Assembly (NCBI GenBank): GCA_016926575.1
Contig: JAFGOJ010000354.1
Coordinates: 1 to 6,744 of the forward strand
Length of the DNA: 6,744 bases
From: Anaerolineae bacterium
Lineage (GTDB): Bacteria; Chloroflexota; Anaerolineae; B4-G1; DUEL01
Reading direction: 5' to 3'
The translations under genes and the position numbers were made by a program. Numbering within the stretch: the first letter of the stretch is position 1; each line of letters opens with the position of its first letter. The notes beneath the pieces were generated by a model. The model searched no databases. It had not been told where the DNA came from and was given only the letters and a program-made list of their open reading frames with translations. Shown piece by piece: positions 3,854 to 6,744 of the stretch.

Positions 3854-6370
3854 CTATTCCACGCGCCAAACGTGCACCAGCGGCTTATCCTCGTCCGCCA
3901 GCACCTCAAAGACGTACAGCAACCCCCGTTCAGGGTCGAAACTCGCCGCCCCCAGGTGGTACTTCTGCTGCGTCGACGTGACGTTGTACAGCAGGTGGTC
4001 GACGTCCAGCGTGGCGTAAGGCTGCGGTTCGTAAGGCGACATCGCTCCCGTCGCCACCGCCGCCAGATCGGCCGGGTCATAGAAGACCATCTGCCCCACG
4101 AAGCCGGTCGACCACCAGCCCCGCCCACTGCCGTCGGGGCACTCGTCGGGGTACGGCGGTTCCCACACCGTGCCGTCGGCACAGCCGTACCAGCAATCGC
4201 CCTGCCCCTTCGTGCCCACGAAGACCACCGCCGCCCGCTCGCCCGCCGTCAACCACACCGCCCCACTCCACTCGTCCGAGTGGTGGTAGCCATCCATCGT
4301 GACCGTCTCGTCCGTGGCGACGTCGGGATAGAGCAGCAGCGGCGTGGCCAGGATCGTCGCTCCGGCGGCGGGGGGATTGCCCGCGTTCCACGGCCCGATG
4401 GCAAGGATGGACGGTCCCTGCGCGCCCTGGCCCCCGTCCCGGTAGCGGCCCGTCGCCAGTTCCATCCCCGGCACGTAAACATCCGCCCATGCCTGGGGGA
4501 TGGAGAACAGGTAGTCGTTGGTGACGTAGTTGCGATACCCGCCGACGCGCCACGCACCCACCGGCCGGGGATCCGCCAGGGTCAGCTCCGCCCAGCCGTG
4601 CGTGGGGCCGGTTTCCGTCTCCTGAAGGTGCTGCCCCCAGGCGAAGTAGAGCTTGCCCGTCGTCTGCGCGCCGCGCGGCGGCAGGTACGCCAGCCCCACG
4701 CGGGGGATCTCGAAGCTGGCGAAATCGAACAGGTCGCCGCGAATGTCGGCAAAGTCCTGCAACATCACCGCCGTGTTCAAGTCGCTCACGTCCCGGCCCG
4801 GAGAGATGACCGGCACGGGGATGCTGACCTCGCCCACGTATTGGTTCCACTCGTGCCCCGTGCCGAAGAGCGAGCCGGGGAACCCGTCGTCCGGCCCGCC
4901 GGGGTCGCCGTCCGGGTAATAGGCCATCGAGCTGCCGCCCCAGGCCCAACTGAACTCGTCCGCGCCCGCCACGTCGGGCAGGCGAAATGCACCCAGGTAG
5001 AACAGGTCCTCCGGCTGGATGCGCGCCCCGGCCACCGGCGCGACCGCCGTGACGATGGGCAGGTACGCCGTGGGGGTCAGCTCCGGCGGCGGGGCGGGCG
5101 TGCCGAACTCGTCCGCACCGATGTCGGGTGCGCTGCCGATGGGCCGCAGGTCGCCGTCGACGTCGTCACTCACCTGAGCCAGCGCGCCGGCCTGGTCGAT
5201 GGCCCCCGCAGCCGACGCCAACAGATGCAGATCGCCCACGCCGGGATCGGCGAACCAACTCCCGTCCGCGGTGGTGACGTTGCCCGTCACCGCCCCCGCC
5301 GCATCGTCCCGGTCGTTCCAAATCGGCATGTTGAGCAGGTTGTAGGCGAACGTGCCCGAAGAATCTTCAAACCGTGCCTCCATCCCCCAGGTGACACCGC
5401 CGTAAGGGTCGAGCAGCAGCGCCGTATTGTGCGCCACCAGCCAGTCCCGCGCGTGCACCATCTCCACCACCGAGTCGTGGGGCAGCGAAGCGTAGATGAA
5501 GTTGTTGCGCACCACCCCACCCACGTGGTCGTCGGGGCCCTCGTGACCGGAATTGCCGAACGCGATGCCCTGGAAGCAGTCGATCAGCACATTCCGTTCC
5601 ACCAGCGTGCCGGTCGAACCGGACCAGAAGAGGATCGTCGGTGCGGGGACGTTCTCCGGCGTGCGGATACGCTCCCACAGATTGTCGCGCACGGTCCAGT
5701 CGTGTGCGTCGTGGGCGCTGATGCCGTTGGTGTAATCTGTGGGCGCGGTGGTGGTGTATTCGAGGTGCGAGCAAGCCAGCACCCCGCCTTCGCTCCCATC
5801 GCCCAGCGGGTTGACCTTGACCAGTTGGTAGCCGGTGTCGACGATGTGCAGGTTGTAGAGAAAGGGCCGGTCGCTGCCGTTGACCGAGATGCCGTGCTCG
5901 TCGGCGTTGCGGATGGTCAGGTCGGCCACGGTCACGTCGTCGGCGTCGATGTAGATGACGTGGGTATTGGAAAAGGTGAGCATCCCCCCGCCATCGAGGA
6001 TCACGTCGTCCCGGTTGCCGGTGGCCCCGCGGATGGTGACACCGTCGCCGAGCACTTGCACGGCTCCTTGAAGGTCGTAGGTGCCCGCCGCGACGAAGAT
6101 CGTCGTGCCGGGGGCGGCGCTGGCGGCCTGCTCGCGCAAGGCGGCCTCGGTGGAGACGGTCACCACGGGCGCTCCGGCCTGCGGGGGAGGCAACGGGGCG
6201 CACAGACCGTCGTCGCCCGGCCCCTGCGGTTGGATCGAGGCAACGGGCAGTGGCGCCGGCTGCGTGGGCGGAACATCCCCCGCGCCGGGCACGGTCTGTG
6301 CGCACAATCCGCCGCTGGCGAACAATACCATCAAAGCAATGAAAACAGTCCCCATAACGTGAGCTTTCAA
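3854..6370 (-). CDS. Secreted right-handed beta-helix protein fused to a propeller-like module
   Basis: The 838-residue product starts with a signal peptide (core about 6-21, likely cleavage after LCA, residue 24; the Cys lacks a lipobox). A Pro-rich linker follows (33-68). Residues 70-421 read as a right-handed parallel beta-helix: an entry turn with AAPGTTIFVAAGTYDL and DGVTIRG (86-114), repeated coils (VTVADLTIRNADEHGISV, WTVRDNLWERI, GTLVERNVLIDCFQGIAF, GGVVRNNFIY), and a terminal DVDGDLRPIGSAPDIGADEF that commonly closes such domains. A PPPELTPT linker and YLPIV (436-440) come next. Residues 452-838 (DLFYLGAFRLP, GTGHEWNQYVGEVSIP, LYFAWGQHLQ, AASFDPERGLLYVFEVL, VHVWRV) look like a beta-propeller-type module, an inference from repeated strand patterns. 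Cys726, 730 and 744 form a local cluster. I see no catalytic site for a polysaccharide lyase; glycan binding or surface adhesion is possible. The TTG start is set by a perfect Shine-Dalgarno sequence. Confidence 0.9.
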   Translation of the reverse strand: MKAHVMGTVFIALMVLFASGGLCAQTVPGAGDVPPTQPAPLPVASIQPQGPGDDGLCAPLPPPQAGAPVVTVSTEAALREQAASAAPGTTIFVAAGTYDLQGAVQVLGDGVTIRGATGNRDDVILDGGGMLTFSNTHVIYIDADDVTVADLTIRNADEHGISVNGSDRPFLYNLHIVDTGYQLVKVNPLGDGSEGGVLACSHLEYTTTAPTDYTNGISAHDAHDWTVRDNLWERIRTPENVPAPTILFWSGSTGTLVERNVLIDCFQGIAFGNSGHEGPDDHVGGVVRNNFIYASLPHDSVVEMVHARDWLVAHNTALLLDPYGGVTWGMEARFEDSSGTFAYNLLNMPIWNDRDDAAGAVTGNVTTADGSWFADPGVGDLHLLASAAGAIDQAGALAQVSDDVDGDLRPIGSAPDIGADEFGTPAPPPELTPTAYLPIVTAVAPVAGARIQPEDLFYLGAFRLPDVAGADEFSWAWGGSSMAYYPDGDPGGPDDGFPGSLFGTGHEWNQYVGEVSIPVPVISPGRDVSDLNTAVMLQDFADIRGDLFDFASFEIPRVGLAYLPPRGAQTTGKLYFAWGQHLQETETGPTHGWAELTLADPRPVGAWRVGGYRNYVTNDYLFSIPQAWADVYVPGMELATGRYRDGGQGAQGPSILAIGPWNAGNPPAAGATILATPLLLYPDVATDETVTMDGYHHSDEWSGAVWLTAGERAAVVFVGTKGQGDCWYGCADGTVWEPPYPDECPDGSGRGWWSTGFVGQMVFYDPADLAAVATGAMSPYEPQPYATLDVDHLLYNVTSTQQKYHLGAASFDPERGLLYVFEVLADEDKPLVHVWRVE

Positions 6371-6374
6371 GGCA

Positions 6375-6383
6375 CACCTCCTT
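6375..6383 (-). promoter_or_regulatory. Perfect Shine-Dalgarno sequence that fixes a TTG start
   Basis: On the minus strand AAGGAGGTG (6383 to 6375) is fully complementary to the CACCTCCTT anti-Shine-Dalgarno of 16S rRNA. Its GGAGG core is six bases from TTG (6370-6368). The first in-frame ATG (codon 6, at 6355) would be 21 bases from the core, too far. TTG is therefore the likely start, perhaps a strong site paired with a weak start codon. Confidence 0.85.
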
Positions 6384-6394
6384 GGTTGCGCTCC

Positions 6395-6422
6395 ATTATA
6401 GCATCGATTTTTGGATTGACCG
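6395..6422 (-). promoter_or_regulatory. Probable sigma70-type promoter of the beta-helix gene
   Basis: On the minus strand a perfect TATAAT (6400 to 6395) is preceded, with a 16-bp spacer, by CGGTCA (6422 to 6417), a 3-of-6 match to the -35 consensus. Transcription would start near 6388, leaving a leader of only about 18 bases before the TTG. The weak -35 box suggests either low basal activity or help from an activator. Confidence 0.55.
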
Positions 6423-6453
6423 CGCCGCAGGCGGACGGGGGAGGGGCGAGAAA

Positions 6454-6526
6454 ATGTAGGTCACGCTTTCAGCGTGACGACATTGCTCAAGGCGGGTTCC
6501 TGTCACGCTACAAGCGTGACCTACAT
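6454..6526. repeat. REPIN-like inverted pair of palindromes
   Basis: Two small hairpins, GTCACGCT-TTC-AGCGTGAC (6460-6478) and GTCACGCT-ACA-AGCGTGAC (6502-6520), face each other. Their outer edges extend into 14-base arms, ATGTAGGTCACGCT (6454-6467) and its exact complement (6513-6526), so the whole unit can also fold as one long hairpin. Inside the spacer, GGCGGGT (6491-6497) pairs with ACCCGCC (6533-6539). Two REP-type palindromes in inverted orientation form the architecture called a REPIN in other bacteria; no RAYT transposase is in the window. Confidence 0.75.
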
Positions 6527-6539
6527 CTCCTGACCCGCC

Positions 6540-6569
6540 GTTCCGCCCGGTCAGGAGACCGGGCGGAAC
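6540..6569. repeat. Perfect 13-bp-arm hairpin with an alternative pairing partner
   Basis: GTTCCGCCCGGTC (6540-6552) and its complement (6557-6569) enclose the loop AGGA. A competing pair exists: TCTCCTGAC (6526-6534) is exactly complementary to GTCAGGAGA (6550-6558), which covers the loop and parts of both arms, so the two folds exclude each other. Confidence 0.75.
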
Positions 6570-6639
6570 AAGAGAGGGTGAAGGCCGCCTGAGACGTTAA
6601 CCCAGGCCCATTTGCGGAAGGGGTCCGAGGAAACCGGAA

Positions 6640-6656
6640 GGAAACCGCAGGTTTCC
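6640..6656. repeat. Short 7-bp-arm palindrome
   Basis: GGAAACC (6640-6646), loop GCA, GGTTTCC (6650-6656). A further GGAAACC stands just upstream at 6629-6635 and GTTTCCCC just downstream, so the arms could slide into several registers. Confidence 0.6.
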
Positions 6657-6672
6657 CGTTTCCCCGGCGGGG

Positions 6673-6693
6673 TGCAGGGGCTCCGCCCCTGCA
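6673..6693. repeat. 9-bp-arm palindrome, 3-base loop
   Basis: TGCAGGGGC (6673-6681), loop TCC, GCCCCTGCA (6685-6693). It resembles the other palindromes of this region in its 3-base loop, but lacks the GTAGG/CCTAC flank. Confidence 0.7.
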
Positions 6694-6714
6694 AAGTCAT
6701 GGTAACCGAGGGTC

Positions 6715-6733
6715 GGCGGGTTTGAAACCCGCC
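6715..6733. repeat. 9-bp-arm palindrome with one CCTAC flank
   Basis: GGCGGGTTT (6715-6723), central G, AAACCCGCC (6725-6733); CCTAC lies at 6733-6737. The left flank reads GTCGG where GTAGG would be expected. It has the same plan as the 1915-1955 element, with a different arm. Confidence 0.7.
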
Positions 6734-6744
6734 CTACATCGAGA

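Larger units (their letters stand above)
6423..6744. other. Gene-free palindrome-rich region to the window edge
   Basis: No open frame here has both a ribosome binding site and plausible composition. The stretch is a run of palindromes: the inverted pair at 6454-6526, then hairpins at 6540-6569, 6640-6656, 6673-6693 and 6715-6733. Between them only short GC-rich spacers are seen. No tRNA, terminator T-run or transposase trace is visible. Confidence 0.6.

Noticed and set aside
3872..6592. A plus-strand open frame of 906 codons that runs antisense to the beta-helix gene
   Set aside because: Its composition is dominated by Arg, Val, His, Asp and Gly, it has no recognisable domain, signal peptide or ribosome binding site, and it ends inside the palindrome region. 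It is the mirror effect of GC-rich codon use in the real gene.

Overview
The window looks like high-GC chromosomal DNA from a Chloroflexota bacterium (Anaerolineae or a neighbouring class). This is inferred from protein style and not from a marker gene. The clues are a lipoprotein that runs from its lipobox Cys into a Gly run and a Pro/Thr linker, a small secreted protein with a pentaglycine motif and a YLPLVL ending, a beta-helix protein carrying an internal YLPIV motif, and intergenic gaps packed with GC-rich palindromes. No rRNA, tRNA, CRISPR array, transposase or phage gene is visible.

Layout. Positions 1-60 hold the 3' end of a plus-strand gene. Its stop codon lies inside the Shine-Dalgarno sequence of a 96-aa exported protein (71-361). 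A promoter with a 19-bp spacer and a dyad operator (392-422) has the classic MerR-family form and reads into a MerR/BmrR-type regulator (467-1771). This regulator carries two successive GyrI-like effector-binding domains. The second domain has its own Shine-Dalgarno sequence and ATG in frame, so it may also be made as a separate protein. A palindrome-rich convergent gap (1772-2071) follows and ends in a strong hairpin terminator.

The rest of the coding sequence is on the minus strand. A secreted two-module protein (6370 down to 3854) joins a right-handed beta-helix to a probable beta-propeller-like module. It starts with TTG behind a perfect Shine-Dalgarno sequence and a TATAAT promoter. After a 252-bp gap with a perfect 18-bp-arm hairpin comes a lipoprotein (3601 down to 2072) with a gapless tandem duplication of a roughly 141-residue module and a C-terminal galactose-binding-like module. 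The last 370 bases hold only promoter elements and palindromes, including a REPIN-like inverted pair.

Three of the four complete genes encode exported or surface proteins. The fourth is a ligand-sensing regulator with no efflux or enzyme gene beside it and a promoter built for self-control. I see no evidence that the regulator governs the surface genes. The most noteworthy features are the nested effector-domain start, the palindromes that keep a GTAGG/CCTAC flank while changing their arms, and the YLPxV motif placed both at a protein C terminus and at a domain junction. I found no convincing complete new multi-gene system.
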